Positions 23,800-32,517 of a stretch of 57,523 bases of DNA are shown here, piece by piece. Both the position numbers and the translations under genes were made by a program. Location: NCBI GenBank assembly GCA_036676175.1, contig JAKFDL010000071.1, forward strand, positions 1-57,523, in the 5' to 3' direction. Position 1 is the first letter of the stretch, and each line of letters starts with the position of its first letter. Source of the DNA: Methylotenera_A sp036676175. Lineage in GTDB: Bacteria; Pseudomonadota; Gammaproteobacteria; Burkholderiales; Methylophilaceae. The notes under the pieces were generated by a model. The model was given only the letters and a program-made list of their open reading frames with translations. It was not told where the DNA came from and ran no database searches.

Positions 23800-24036
23800 A
23801 TGGAATTTGATAAAGAATGTGATGCACGCAACTTAAATTGTCCTCTGCCGATTTTGCGCTGCAAAAAAAGCTTAAGTGAAATTATGCCAGCGCAAATCTT
23901 AAAAATCATAGCAACCGATCCTGGATCAGTGAAAGATTTTCAAGCCTTCTGCAAACAAACGGGTCATGAGTTGTTACAGTTAGACCAGGCAGATAGCGAA
24001 TTTACGTTTTACATTAAAAAACGTGCTGACAACTAA
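23800..24036 (+). CDS. TusA-family sulfur carrier
   Basis: The 78-residue product has the TusA/SirA fold and active-site motif DARNLNCPLPILRCKKSL. The CPxP cysteine is the persulfide carrier. It lies between the rhodanese and DsrE2-like genes with 35-base gaps. Because of that context, a role in sulfur relay for sulfur metabolism is more likely than tRNA thiolation, but both are possible. Confidence 0.92.
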   Translation: MEFDKECDARNLNCPLPILRCKKSLSEIMPAQILKIIATDPGSVKDFQAFCKQTGHELLQLDQADSEFTFYIKKRADN

Positions 24037-24070
24037 TTCGTTAATTGTTTAATTTGTTAACTAATAAGAC

Positions 24071-24550
24071 ATGGCTGAAAGCTCACCTAAAAAACTTGCT
24101 TTAATCGCCTCCAAAGGCACGCTCGACTGGGCATACCCACCTTTTATTTTGGCATCTACTGCCGCCGCCTTGGATTACGAGGTGCAAATATTCTTTACCT
24201 TTTACGGGCTGACCTTACTTAAAAAAGATTTAAACGAGATGAAAGTATCACCACTTGGTAATCCCGCCATGCCTATGCCAGTACCCATGCCAAACTTGGT
24301 GCAAATGATTCCGGGTATGGAGAGCATGGCCACCATGCTGATGAAACAAAAAATTGCCAGCAAAGGCGTGGCCAGTATTGAAGATCTGCGCAGTGCCTGT
24401 ATTGAAAGTGGCGTTAAGCTGATTGCTTGCCAAATGACGGTCGATTTATTTGATTTTAAAAAGACTGATTTTATAGATGAAATTGAATTTGGCGGTGCAG
24501 CTACGTTTTTTGAGTTTGCCGGTGAATCTGATGTAAATCTGTTTATCTGA
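24071..24550 (+). CDS. DsrE2-family sulfur transfer protein
   Basis: This 159-residue DsrE/F-like protein has the DsrE2 pattern: KKLALIASKGTLDWAYPPFI, LDYEVQIFFTFYGLTLLKK, a Met/Pro-rich middle (NPAMPMPVPMPN), and the conserved Cys in LIACQMTVDLF. In sulfur oxidisers DsrE2 proteins work with rhodanese and TusA. It ends the set and converges on the PagL-like gene 22 bases away. Confidence 0.88.
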   Translation: MAESSPKKLALIASKGTLDWAYPPFILASTAAALDYEVQIFFTFYGLTLLKKDLNEMKVSPLGNPAMPMPVPMPNLVQMIPGMESMATMLMKQKIASKGVASIEDLRSACIESGVKLIACQMTVDLFDFKKTDFIDEIEFGGAATFFEFAGESDVNLFI

Positions 24551-24572
24551 CCGTTTATATTTGGCGTAGTAT

Positions 24573-25103
24573 CTAGAAACTATAACGTATCCTGAGTTCG
24601 TGAAAGTTGATACCAGGATTGTTGCTACTAAGGCCAGCGTTAGAGTAATGCTGGAACCGATAGCCTAAGTCATAGCTCAAATCCTGACCAAACCGTATCC
24701 CCGCACCGAGATGGTCGCCAAACTGGAAATTAGTGCCTAGGCGTTTGTCATCATTCACGGTTTTCTCTGATAACACATGTGCACCGATACCCAACTCTAT
24801 GTAAGGCATGATGTTATTGATTGTGGAGCGTTGTAAACGCAAGACCGGGGTAATGCCTAGGCCGTAGATGTCGTTTGCCCCATGATCTTTACCTTTCCAG
24901 TACGAACCATCGAGCTCCCAATAACCACCCAGCCACCAGTCACCTTCAGCAAACCAGCGTCTTTCCCAATCCCACTGTACAGAAATGGCCATTGTATTGG
25001 CATCTTGCCCTGAGCCAACGATGATTGCGATCCCGTCAATAGCATAGCTAGGTGTTGCTGCCATACAATAGAAAACTGAAAGCAGCTTAACTTTATTTTT
25101 CAT
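24573..25103 (-). CDS. PagL-like lipid A 3-O-deacylase family protein
   Basis: The 176-residue product has a signal peptide ending near SYA, then a small beta-barrel with aromatic-rich strands. The C-terminal motif HYSNAGLSSNNPGIN is the family's His-x-Ser-Asn signature. In Pseudomonas PagL the triad is His126, Ser128 and Glu140. Here the His and Ser are present, but the position 14 residues after the His is Asn, with the nearest Glu three residues later. It may be inactive, use another acid, or have altered spacing. The start is the internal ATG with AAGAG upstream. Confidence 0.82.
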   Translation of the reverse strand: MKNKVKLLSVFYCMAATPSYAIDGIAIIVGSGQDANTMAISVQWDWERRWFAEGDWWLGGYWELDGSYWKGKDHGANDIYGLGITPVLRLQRSTINNIMPYIELGIGAHVLSEKTVNDDKRLGTNFQFGDHLGAGIRFGQDLSYDLGYRFQHYSNAGLSSNNPGINFHELRIRYSF

Positions 25104-25213
25104 GATGAAAGCTCTTATTAACTGTTGTTTATAAGCGAGTTCCACTCCCTGTCAGGGCATCATAATGATAAAGCTAGAAGCTTGCAAGTTCTGCTTTAGC
25201 AAAGAAAAAATGG

Positions 25214-28087
25214 TTATTTCAATCTGGTCATCTGCAACTGTAACTTCTCTAAACTAGCACTAAATTCTGTCATGCGCGCTTTCTCTTGCGCAACTACTTC
25301 TGCGGGCGCACGGGCTACAAAACTCTCATTGTTGAGCTTACCATTTGCTTTGCCAATCTCGCCCTGTAAACGCGTAATTTCTTTACTTAAGCGCTCTCTT
25401 TCGGCGGCAACATCAATCTCGATTTTGAGCATTAACTTAAAATCACCCACCAGCATGACTGGGGCATCGGCTTCTGGCAGTTCAGTTGCAATCGTAACTT
25501 CTTCTAACTTGGCTAAAGCTTTTAAATATGGAGAATAGGCTTGTAACTGAGTGACATCTCCCGTAGCAATTAAAGGCACCCGCGCGGCGGGTGAAATGCC
25601 CATCTCACCACGCAAACTACGGCAAGCTTCTACCATTTGCTTAAGCTGGGCCAGCCAAGCCTCTGATGCCTCATCTAACTTATCCAATTGTGCTTTTGGG
25701 TAAGCCTCTAACATAATGGAAGCACCATGCTTTTCCGTCATCGGCGCCACTGTCTGCCAAATTTCTTCGGTGATAAATGGCATAATCGGATGCGTTAAAC
25801 GTAAAATCGTTTCTAGTACGCGCAATAAAGTACGTCGCGTAGCACGTTTTTCGGCATCATCCCCATTTTGAATCTGTACTTTCGCGAGTTCTAAATACCA
25901 ATCGCAATATTCATCCCATACAAACTCATAAATCGCTTTTGCAGCCAGGTCAAAACGGTAATCCGTAAAAGCCTTTTCTACATCTGCTTCTGTACGTTGC
26001 AATATACTCACAATCCAACGATCGGCTTGTGAGAACTTACGCCCACTTTCACCACAGCTGGCCGCATCAAAGCCGTTATCTTGGCCTTCTGTATTCATGA
26101 GTACAAAGCGTGTGGCATTCCACAACTTATTGCAAAAGTTACGGTAACCATCACAACGCTGCAAATCAAACTTGATATCGCGGCCTGGCGAAGCTAACGC
26201 TGCAAATGTAAATCTGAGTGCGTCGGTCCCGTAAGCTGCAATACCTTCCGGGAATTCTTTACGGGTGCGTTTCTCGATTTTTTCAGCGTCTTTTGGATTC
26301 ATCAAACCAGTGGTACGTTTTTTAATCAACTCATCCAGCCCGATGCCATCAATAAGGTCGATCGGATCAAGTACGTTACCTTTAGATTTACTCATCTTCT
26401 GGCCTTCGGCATCGCGAATCAAGCCATGCACATACACATGTTTGAATGGAATTTTGCCGGTAATATGCGTTGTCATCATGACCATACGCGCCACCCAGAA
26501 GAAGATGATGTCGAAACCTGTTACCAGCACTGAAGAAGGAAGGTATAAATCTAAGGCAGTATTCGCCTTATCTTTGGCCTCGTCTCCAGTCCAATCCAAT
26601 GTAGAGAACGGCCAGAGTGCAGCTGAATACCAGGTATCAAGCACATCATTGTCACGCTTGAGTTTGCCTGTATAGCTATCTTTTGCGGCCAATACTTTCG
26701 CCGCATTTTCATCATGTGCCACATACACTTTGCCGTCATCTGAATACCATGCGGGAATTTGATGGCCCCACCATAATTGGCGGGAGATACACCAATCCTG
26801 AATGTTATTCAGCCATTGATTGTAAGTATTCACCCAGTTCTCTGGATAGAACTTGATCTCACCTGATGCCACAACATCCAGCGCTTTTTGCGTGATGCTC
26901 TTGCCATCTGCCGCGGGCTTGCTCATCGCCACAAACCATTGGTCGGTGAGCATAGGTTCAATCACCACGTTGGTACGGTCGCCGCGTGGTACTTTAAGTT
27001 TGTGCTTCTCAACTTTAACCAAAAAGCCCTGTGCCTCTAAATCTGCCACCACTTGTTTACGTGCGGCAAAGCGCTCTAAACCTTGATACTGTTTCGGCGC
27101 TGCATCATTCACCTTGCCTTCCAACGTTAAAATACCAATCATAGGCAGTTTGTGGCGTTGACCTACAGCATAGTCATTAAAATCATGCGCTGGGGTGACT
27201 TTTACCACGCCAGTACCGAATTCCAAATCTACATAGTCATCTGCAATAATCGGTATTTCACGGTCGCATAACGGCAATTTTACGTTTTGGCCAATCAGAT
27301 GTTTATAACGCGCATCTTCCGGATGCACCATCACCGCCACGTCGCCCAGCATGGTTTCCGGACGCGTTGTAGCCACGGTCAAATGGCCTTCTCCACTAGC
27401 AAGCGGGTAGTTAATGTGCCACATGAAGCCATCTTCTTCTTCCTGCACCACTTCTAAATCTGAAACGGCTGTGCCGAGTTTCACGTCCCAGTTCACCAAA
27501 CGTTTACCACGATAAATCAGGCCTTCGTTATACAAACGCACAAAGGTTTCAGTCACCGTTTTGTTTAAGCCTTCGTCCATAGTAAAGCGTTCACGTGACC
27601 AATCAGGTGAAGTGCCTAAACGGCGCATTTGTTTGGTAATGGTGCCGCCTGAGTATACTTTCCATTCCCACACTTTTTCCAAAAACTTCTCTCGGCCTAA
27701 ATCATGGCGCGACACGCCTTGCGCATCTAATTGGCGCTCTACAACGATTTGCGTCGCGATACCCGCGTGGTCAGTTCCCGGTTGCCATAGTGTGTTATCG
27801 CCGCGCATACGGTGATAACGGGTCAGCGCATCCATGAGTGTTTGGTTAAAGCCGTGCCCCATGTGCAAAGTACCGGTGACATTCGGTGGTGGCAATAGGA
27901 TACAGAAGTTATCTGCTTTTGGTTTGCTGGCATCTAAGCCTGCGGCATAGTAGCCTTTGCTCTCCCAAAACGCATACCATTTACTTTCAATCGTTTTAGG
28001 GTCGAAGGATTTTGCCAGTTCTTGATTGGCAGGACTCGCATTAGCCAAATCTTGATTGACTTGGTCTTGATTAGTAGGTGTATTCAT
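25214..28087 (-). CDS. valS: Valyl-tRNA synthetase
   Basis: ValS charges tRNA-Val and edits misactivated threonine. The 957-residue class-I synthetase has the HIGH-type motif PPPNVTGTLHMGHGF, an editing (CP1) domain, the KMSKS loop QKMSKSKGNVLDP, an anticodon-binding domain, and a C-terminal coiled coil (about 890-957). It is full length. The photolyase-like gene lies about 105 bases upstream on the same strand. Confidence 0.97.
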   Translation of the reverse strand: MNTPTNQDQVNQDLANASPANQELAKSFDPKTIESKWYAFWESKGYYAAGLDASKPKADNFCILLPPPNVTGTLHMGHGFNQTLMDALTRYHRMRGDNTLWQPGTDHAGIATQIVVERQLDAQGVSRHDLGREKFLEKVWEWKVYSGGTITKQMRRLGTSPDWSRERFTMDEGLNKTVTETFVRLYNEGLIYRGKRLVNWDVKLGTAVSDLEVVQEEEDGFMWHINYPLASGEGHLTVATTRPETMLGDVAVMVHPEDARYKHLIGQNVKLPLCDREIPIIADDYVDLEFGTGVVKVTPAHDFNDYAVGQRHKLPMIGILTLEGKVNDAAPKQYQGLERFAARKQVVADLEAQGFLVKVEKHKLKVPRGDRTNVVIEPMLTDQWFVAMSKPAADGKSITQKALDVVASGEIKFYPENWVNTYNQWLNNIQDWCISRQLWWGHQIPAWYSDDGKVYVAHDENAAKVLAAKDSYTGKLKRDNDVLDTWYSAALWPFSTLDWTGDEAKDKANTALDLYLPSSVLVTGFDIIFFWVARMVMMTTHITGKIPFKHVYVHGLIRDAEGQKMSKSKGNVLDPIDLIDGIGLDELIKKRTTGLMNPKDAEKIEKRTRKEFPEGIAAYGTDALRFTFAALASPGRDIKFDLQRCDGYRNFCNKLWNATRFVLMNTEGQDNGFDAASCGESGRKFSQADRWIVSILQRTEADVEKAFTDYRFDLAAKAIYEFVWDEYCDWYLELAKVQIQNGDDAEKRATRRTLLRVLETILRLTHPIMPFITEEIWQTVAPMTEKHGASIMLEAYPKAQLDKLDEASEAWLAQLKQMVEACRSLRGEMGISPAARVPLIATGDVTQLQAYSPYLKALAKLEEVTIATELPEADAPVMLVGDFKLMLKIEIDVAAERERLSKEITRLQGEIGKANGKLNNESFVARAPAEVVAQEKARMTEFSASLEKLQLQMTRLK

Positions 28088-28192
28088 AGCCCATATTTTA
28101 ACATAGGCTTGAGTCGTGATTAGTGCTGCAAAACAGCTGAGATAAAAATTATCGCTGACACAATTAGGGTTAGCTATTGTTGGAATTACACG

Positions 28193-29431
28193 CTATGGCT
28201 TTTGCCCGACATTTTCCCCAAACAACTCTACACCCACCTTCTCCCAATAGCGCGAAAAACGTTTTAAGCGTTTTTCACTTACAACTGTTTCGGCAAATTT
28301 GGTTTCAGGCATCCATTGTGTATTAAACGGCTCGAGCAATGCTTTTAATTGTCTATTGGGTGTATCCTGCGTAAAAATTTGTCCAACGCCGCGCTCTTTC
28401 AATATAGTGCCCGTGCCACCTATCCAAACCTCTACGTCTTGCAGTTCACTTAAGCAATCTGCCACAAACTGCAGGCGCTTAAGTGGCCATTTGCCATGTA
28501 AAAAGTCATCAAACACAAAAATTTTAGGCATAGACCGACGCAACAAAGGATGCGCTGACGACAACATTTCATCATGCACAAATATCGCTACTGCACGATG
28601 CGAAGAAAATGCCATTCTTTCTGGCATGATTACGCGATGTACTTTAGCCCGGCCTGATTGGTCGTTTGGAAAAAGCCGCTCTTTAAGCTCTTCATAACTC
28701 GCATCAAACGGGCAGGTTACTTTGCAATTAGTGCAATATTGCGCCCCGGTAAAACGGCTTAAATTTTCTTTGTTGAAGTAATAGGGTTTAGAGCTAAATA
28801 GCGTAGCTACCCATTGCCATGAGAGGTGATTGGACGCTTTATCCCCATCAAGCAAATGATTTTCAAACCAATCGGCAGCGTCGCGCCAATCTACCTTAAG
28901 CCAATGCACGACATAGGCTGCAAACCACATACGCGCGTGGTTATGCACATAGCCTTCTAAGGTTAAATTGCGAATAATTCCGTCCATACAGGGTAGGCCA
29001 GTAATGCCTTGGCGGATAAAATCAGGCATCAACTTATCGCCTAACACCACTTTAGGGTCTTCGATATCGCTAAAAATACCATCGCCTAATTGGTACCACA
29101 CCCGCCGCCAATAATCACGCCAGGCCAGTTCTTGTACAAACTTTTCTGCATTTGCGCCTTGTTTACTGCGTATATAATCTGACGCCTCTTTAAGGGTAAT
29201 ACAGCCATGCCTGAAATACGGCGAAAGCTTGGAAACCGAACCATTCAAAAAATGACGGTTACGGCTATAAGCCTCGACATCGATCGTATGAATACGCTTC
29301 TGTGCCTCTTGTCTGCCACCAAGCCATTCGTCGCCTAACTGTGCGCCAATTGCTTGTGGAAACATGCGGCGTATATATTGCAAGCGTTCTGAACGCTCTT
29401 TTGGAATAGATAGTTTAAAAGATTTAGTCAT
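28193..29431 (-). CDS. Photolyase/cryptochrome-like flavoprotein with reversed domains
   Basis: The 412-residue product carries the FAD-binding domain of photolyases at its N-terminus (about 35-225). It shows SVSKLSPYFRHGCIT, ELAWRDYWRR, the YVHNHARMWFAAYV segment and LLDGDKASNHLSWQW. No alpha/beta antenna domain precedes it. Instead, residues about 279-370 look like that domain: AVAIFVHDEML, KIFVFDD, then KRLQFVADCLSEL and VWIGGTGTILKERG, in the order seen at the N-terminus of ordinary photolyases. Cysteines at 233, 236 and 240 fall in the linker. The protein is probably flavin-binding; DNA repair activity is not proved by sequence. Confidence 0.85.
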   Translation of the reverse strand: MTKSFKLSIPKERSERLQYIRRMFPQAIGAQLGDEWLGGRQEAQKRIHTIDVEAYSRNRHFLNGSVSKLSPYFRHGCITLKEASDYIRSKQGANAEKFVQELAWRDYWRRVWYQLGDGIFSDIEDPKVVLGDKLMPDFIRQGITGLPCMDGIIRNLTLEGYVHNHARMWFAAYVVHWLKVDWRDAADWFENHLLDGDKASNHLSWQWVATLFSSKPYYFNKENLSRFTGAQYCTNCKVTCPFDASYEELKERLFPNDQSGRAKVHRVIMPERMAFSSHRAVAIFVHDEMLSSAHPLLRRSMPKIFVFDDFLHGKWPLKRLQFVADCLSELQDVEVWIGGTGTILKERGVGQIFTQDTPNRQLKALLEPFNTQWMPETKFAETVVSEKRLKRFSRYWEKVGVELFGENVGQKP

Positions 29432-29633
29432 TTAAATAGTTTAGTCAGCTTTAATATCAATAGTTTACACTTATTTCATGAGTTTATTTCGAGAAATTTT
29501 CTCCATTATAGTTGTTCATTAGTGCTTAGCAATGCTTACCATTTCATTTTAGGATCTCATGGTTTTCCTCAAAAAATAATGAATTAATGCTAAGATATTT
29601 CTATAGATTTTTCACTAACTTTAAGAGGCAAGT

Positions 29634-30077
29634 ATGTTAGATGCAATGTGGATTTGGGGCGCAATTGGCTTAATTTTATTGGCAACCGAGATGGCAACAG
29701 GCACTATATATTTGTTGTGGTTTGGCATTTCTGCACTTAGTGTGGCAATTGCAACATGGATGTTCCCAAATTTGGCGTTGCCATTACAATTTGTCATGTA
29801 CGCCGCTTTATCTATTAGTTCACTTGCAATTTGGAAGCTGAATTACAAAAAAACCGAAACGCATTCAAGAGTTGGCCAAGCGCAAGGTGAAGAAATTGGG
29901 CGCGTGGGTGAAGTCACCAAAACCTGTGGTCCAAATCAAACTGGTACGATTACTTTTACACAGGGTTTAATGGGTAGCCGTGAGTGGCCTGCCATTGCTA
30001 ATGAAAACATTGAAGCAGGTAGCAATGCTGCAGTAGTTGCTGTGGAAGGCAACATGTTGCGGATAAAAACAATTTAA
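29634..30077 (+). CDS. NfeD-family membrane protein
   Basis: The 147-residue product has two to three membrane segments and a C-terminal OB-fold-like soluble domain (about 80-147, GRVGEVTKTCGPNQTGTITF). This is the short NfeD (YbbJ-like) form. NfeD proteins partner with SPFH proteins, and an SPFH gene follows after 16 bases. AGAGG lies before the ATG. Confidence 0.9.
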   Translation: MLDAMWIWGAIGLILLATEMATGTIYLLWFGISALSVAIATWMFPNLALPLQFVMYAALSISSLAIWKLNYKKTETHSRVGQAQGEEIGRVGEVTKTCGPNQTGTITFTQGLMGSREWPAIANENIEAGSNAAVVAVEGNMLRIKTI

Positions 30078-30093
30078 AAACTTAAGGGAAATC

Positions 30094-30936
30094 ATGGAAA
30101 CTGTTAGCTTACTCTTCATATTATTGGTGGTCGTTGGTATTTTTAAGGGCGTACGTATTGTGCCACAGGGGGAGGAATGGGTAGTAGAACGACTAGGCAA
30201 ATTTAAGGGTGTGCTTGCACCTGGCCTAACTGTAATTAATCCTATTTTTAGTCGCATTAGCTACAAAGTGACTACTAAAGATATTATTTTAGAAATCCCA
30301 CAGCAAGAAGTGATTACAGCAGATAATGCCGTGATTTTAGCCAATGCAGTGGCCTTTATTAAGGTTTCAAACATTGAGCGCGCAGTGTACGGCATTGAAA
30401 ACTTTCGCGAGGCTATGCGCAATATGGTGCAAACTAATTTACGTTCAATTATTGGCGGCATGGAATTAAATCACGCACTCACCTCGCGCGACCGTATTAA
30501 AACCGAGCTAAAGCAAGCGATTGCAGATGAAGCATTGGATTGGGGCTTGACGGTAAAAAGTGTAGAGATTCAAGATATTAAGCCCTCTAGCAACATGCAA
30601 GAAGCCATGGAACGTCAAGCTGCAGCCGAGCGTGAGCGCGTGGCCGTAGTCACTGAAGCAGAAGGCGCTAAACAATCGCTGATACTCAATGCAGAAGCAC
30701 GATTAGAAGCAGCGCGTAAAGATGCTGAAGCGCAAATGGTGGCTGCAAAAGCCTCCGCCGAATCGATTAAATTTATCTCGGAAGCGGTAAAAGAAAACAA
30801 CTCTTCCGCTACGTTTTTATTGGGTGATCGCTACATCACTGCCATGCAAAAAATGGCTAGCTCAAACAATAGCAAAATCGTGGTTGTGCCGGGCGATTTA
30901 GTCAGTGCCGTAAAAAACTTGGTTGGTGGGAAATAA
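30094..30936 (+). CDS. SPFH/Band 7 protein (QmcA-like)
   Basis: This 280-residue stomatin/prohibitin-type protein has one N-terminal membrane segment, an SPFH domain (about 20-180; VPQGEEWVVERLGKFKGVLAPG, and GGMELNHALTSRDRIKTEL), and an Ala/Glu-rich coiled coil (about 170-230). It resembles E. coli QmcA, which forms large membrane assemblies that interact with FtsH-type proteases. It is coupled with nfeD in the usual pair. Confidence 0.93.
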   Translation: METVSLLFILLVVVGIFKGVRIVPQGEEWVVERLGKFKGVLAPGLTVINPIFSRISYKVTTKDIILEIPQQEVITADNAVILANAVAFIKVSNIERAVYGIENFREAMRNMVQTNLRSIIGGMELNHALTSRDRIKTELKQAIADEALDWGLTVKSVEIQDIKPSSNMQEAMERQAAAERERVAVVTEAEGAKQSLILNAEARLEAARKDAEAQMVAAKASAESIKFISEAVKENNSSATFLLGDRYITAMQKMASSNNSKIVVVPGDLVSAVKNLVGGK

Positions 30937-30996
30937 GCAAAAAATGCAAGCCGATATCCCTCGGCCTGTAGGACTTACTTTAAAGGTCGATAGTAT

Positions 30997-31740
30997 TTAG
31001 GCACATACTGCGCATTTTGGGTCGCGCTCAAATTTGATGCTGCGCCACTCCATGCTCAATGCATCTAATAACAGCAAACGCCCCTGCAAACTCTCACCGA
31101 TATTCACGATTAATTTTAAAGCTTCAGCAGCCTGCGTAGTACCTATCATTCCTACTAACGGCGCGAACACCCCATTTTCCGCACAACGCGTTTCTTGGTC
31201 AGTCCCAGTATCAGGGAATAAGCAGTGGTAACATGGGCTGTCTATATGCCTAAAGTCATATACCGTAACTTGCCCTTCAAACCGCACTGCAGCCCCAGAA
31301 ACTAAGGGCTTTTTAAGTGCCAAACATACGCGGTTAAGCGCATAACGCGTGGCAAAGTTATCACTGCAATCAATCACCACATCTGCTTCAGCAGCTAGTT
31401 TTGTAAACTCAGCTTCGGTAGATTTTTGTTGAATAGTTTGTACGTTTACTTCGGGGTTAATCTCATAGATAGTCTGCTGGGCAGATACTGCTTTATTAAT
31501 GCCGACGCTTTGCGTAGTGTGTATAATTTGCCGCTGCAAATTGGTTAAATCTACCGTATCAAAATCACAAATGGTCAGTTTACCTACGCCAGAAGCCGCT
31601 AAATATAAAGCGGCTGGCGCACCTAAACCACCCGCACCTACAATCAATGCGTGGCTTGTGGTAAGTTTTTCTTGGCCCGCATACTCAATCTGAGGCAATA
31701 GAATATGGCGGCTGTAGCGAAGAAGTTGCTTGTCATTCAT
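30997..31740 (-). CDS. moeB: Molybdopterin-synthase adenylyltransferase MoeB/ThiF family
   Basis: MoeB activates the C-terminus of MoaD; ThiF does likewise for ThiS. The 247-residue product has RYSRHILLPQ, the nucleotide-binding VGAGGLGAPAALYLAASGVG, DLTNLQRQIIH, DCSDNFATRY, and two CxxC pairs (CYHC and CAVC) for zinc. Length and order fit MoeB, but the same family includes ThiF, so the partner is not fixed by sequence. It starts nine bases after the last pilin-like gene and may be read from that transcript. Confidence 0.88.
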   Translation of the reverse strand: MNDKQLLRYSRHILLPQIEYAGQEKLTTSHALIVGAGGLGAPAALYLAASGVGKLTICDFDTVDLTNLQRQIIHTTQSVGINKAVSAQQTIYEINPEVNVQTIQQKSTEAEFTKLAAEADVVIDCSDNFATRYALNRVCLALKKPLVSGAAVRFEGQVTVYDFRHIDSPCYHCLFPDTGTDQETRCAENGVFAPLVGMIGTTQAAEALKLIVNIGESLQGRLLLLDALSMEWRSIKFERDPKCAVCA

Positions 31741-31749
31741 ATCGGAAAT

Positions 31750-32517
31750 TTAATGCAGTTGACCAGCTTGAATCATCGCATTATAAAGTACGTATGGTGA
31801 AATCCAAGTTACGAGATGATCGAATTCATTCGGGGGATCTAATATTGAGATATCCCGACTCACAAAAACCATTTTAGGGTTAGTTGCTATACTTGGATTG
31901 ATAGCTTCGCTTGGGCTACCTGGTGCTGAGGAGCCTGTTGCACCAGTTGAATAAATAACTGCAACCGCGTTATTTATTAAAAAATTAGCCTCGGTGCCGC
32001 CTGAACATCTTGTAGCAGTAACACCAACATCAGAACTACATACCCTTAAATTTTCTGTATTTTGTGAAAGTGCCACAATTCCCACATCGTTAATATCATT
32101 ATTAGTTGTGTAATCTGGGATAAGTGCGCCACCTTGGTTAGATTGTGTAACAGCGTACATAATGCGGTTATCCCATGCATCTACTGCGAAACCTTGCGCG
32201 TCAGTTGGCTGAATTCCTAGAGATGCCGCGGGTAAAAATCCTAGTTGCGTAGTGCAAGGACCGCTAGCATTTGGTGCCGCTATTCCATTAGTAATATCAG
32301 TCGCTGGGCAAGGTAGTCTGCCATTTGCCTGTACAAACCCGATTAAAGCTTGTTTGGCATTATCTAGTCTACTAATGGTTTCTGCTTGTGCCGCTTGTTC
32401 ACGTTGCGCCCTTAACGGTAACAATAAAGCCGATAGCAACAACCCAAAAATGACCAATACAATGGCCATTTCAACCAAGGTAAAACCATTCTGCAGCATT
32501 GATTTTCTTAGTATCAT
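31750..32517 (-). CDS. Prepilin-like protein of the MSHA-type cluster
   Basis: The 255-residue product has a type IV prepilin N-terminus: a short basic leader, the cleavage site before FTLVEMAIVLV, and a hydrophobic helix. The mature part has LDNAKQALIGFVQANGRLPCP, DAWDNRIMYAVTQ and NNAVAVIYSTG. Each of these has a counterpart in the first half of the larger upstream protein. It is much longer than a typical major pilin. Its ATG overlaps the stop of that gene by four bases. A minor or tip pilin is a reasonable reading. Confidence 0.82.
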   Translation of the reverse strand: MILRKSMLQNGFTLVEMAIVLVIFGLLLSALLLPLRAQREQAAQAETISRLDNAKQALIGFVQANGRLPCPATDITNGIAAPNASGPCTTQLGFLPAASLGIQPTDAQGFAVDAWDNRIMYAVTQSNQGGALIPDYTTNNDINDVGIVALSQNTENLRVCSSDVGVTATRCSGGTEANFLINNAVAVIYSTGATGSSAPGSPSEAINPSIATNPKMVFVSRDISILDPPNEFDHLVTWISPYVLYNAMIQAGQLH

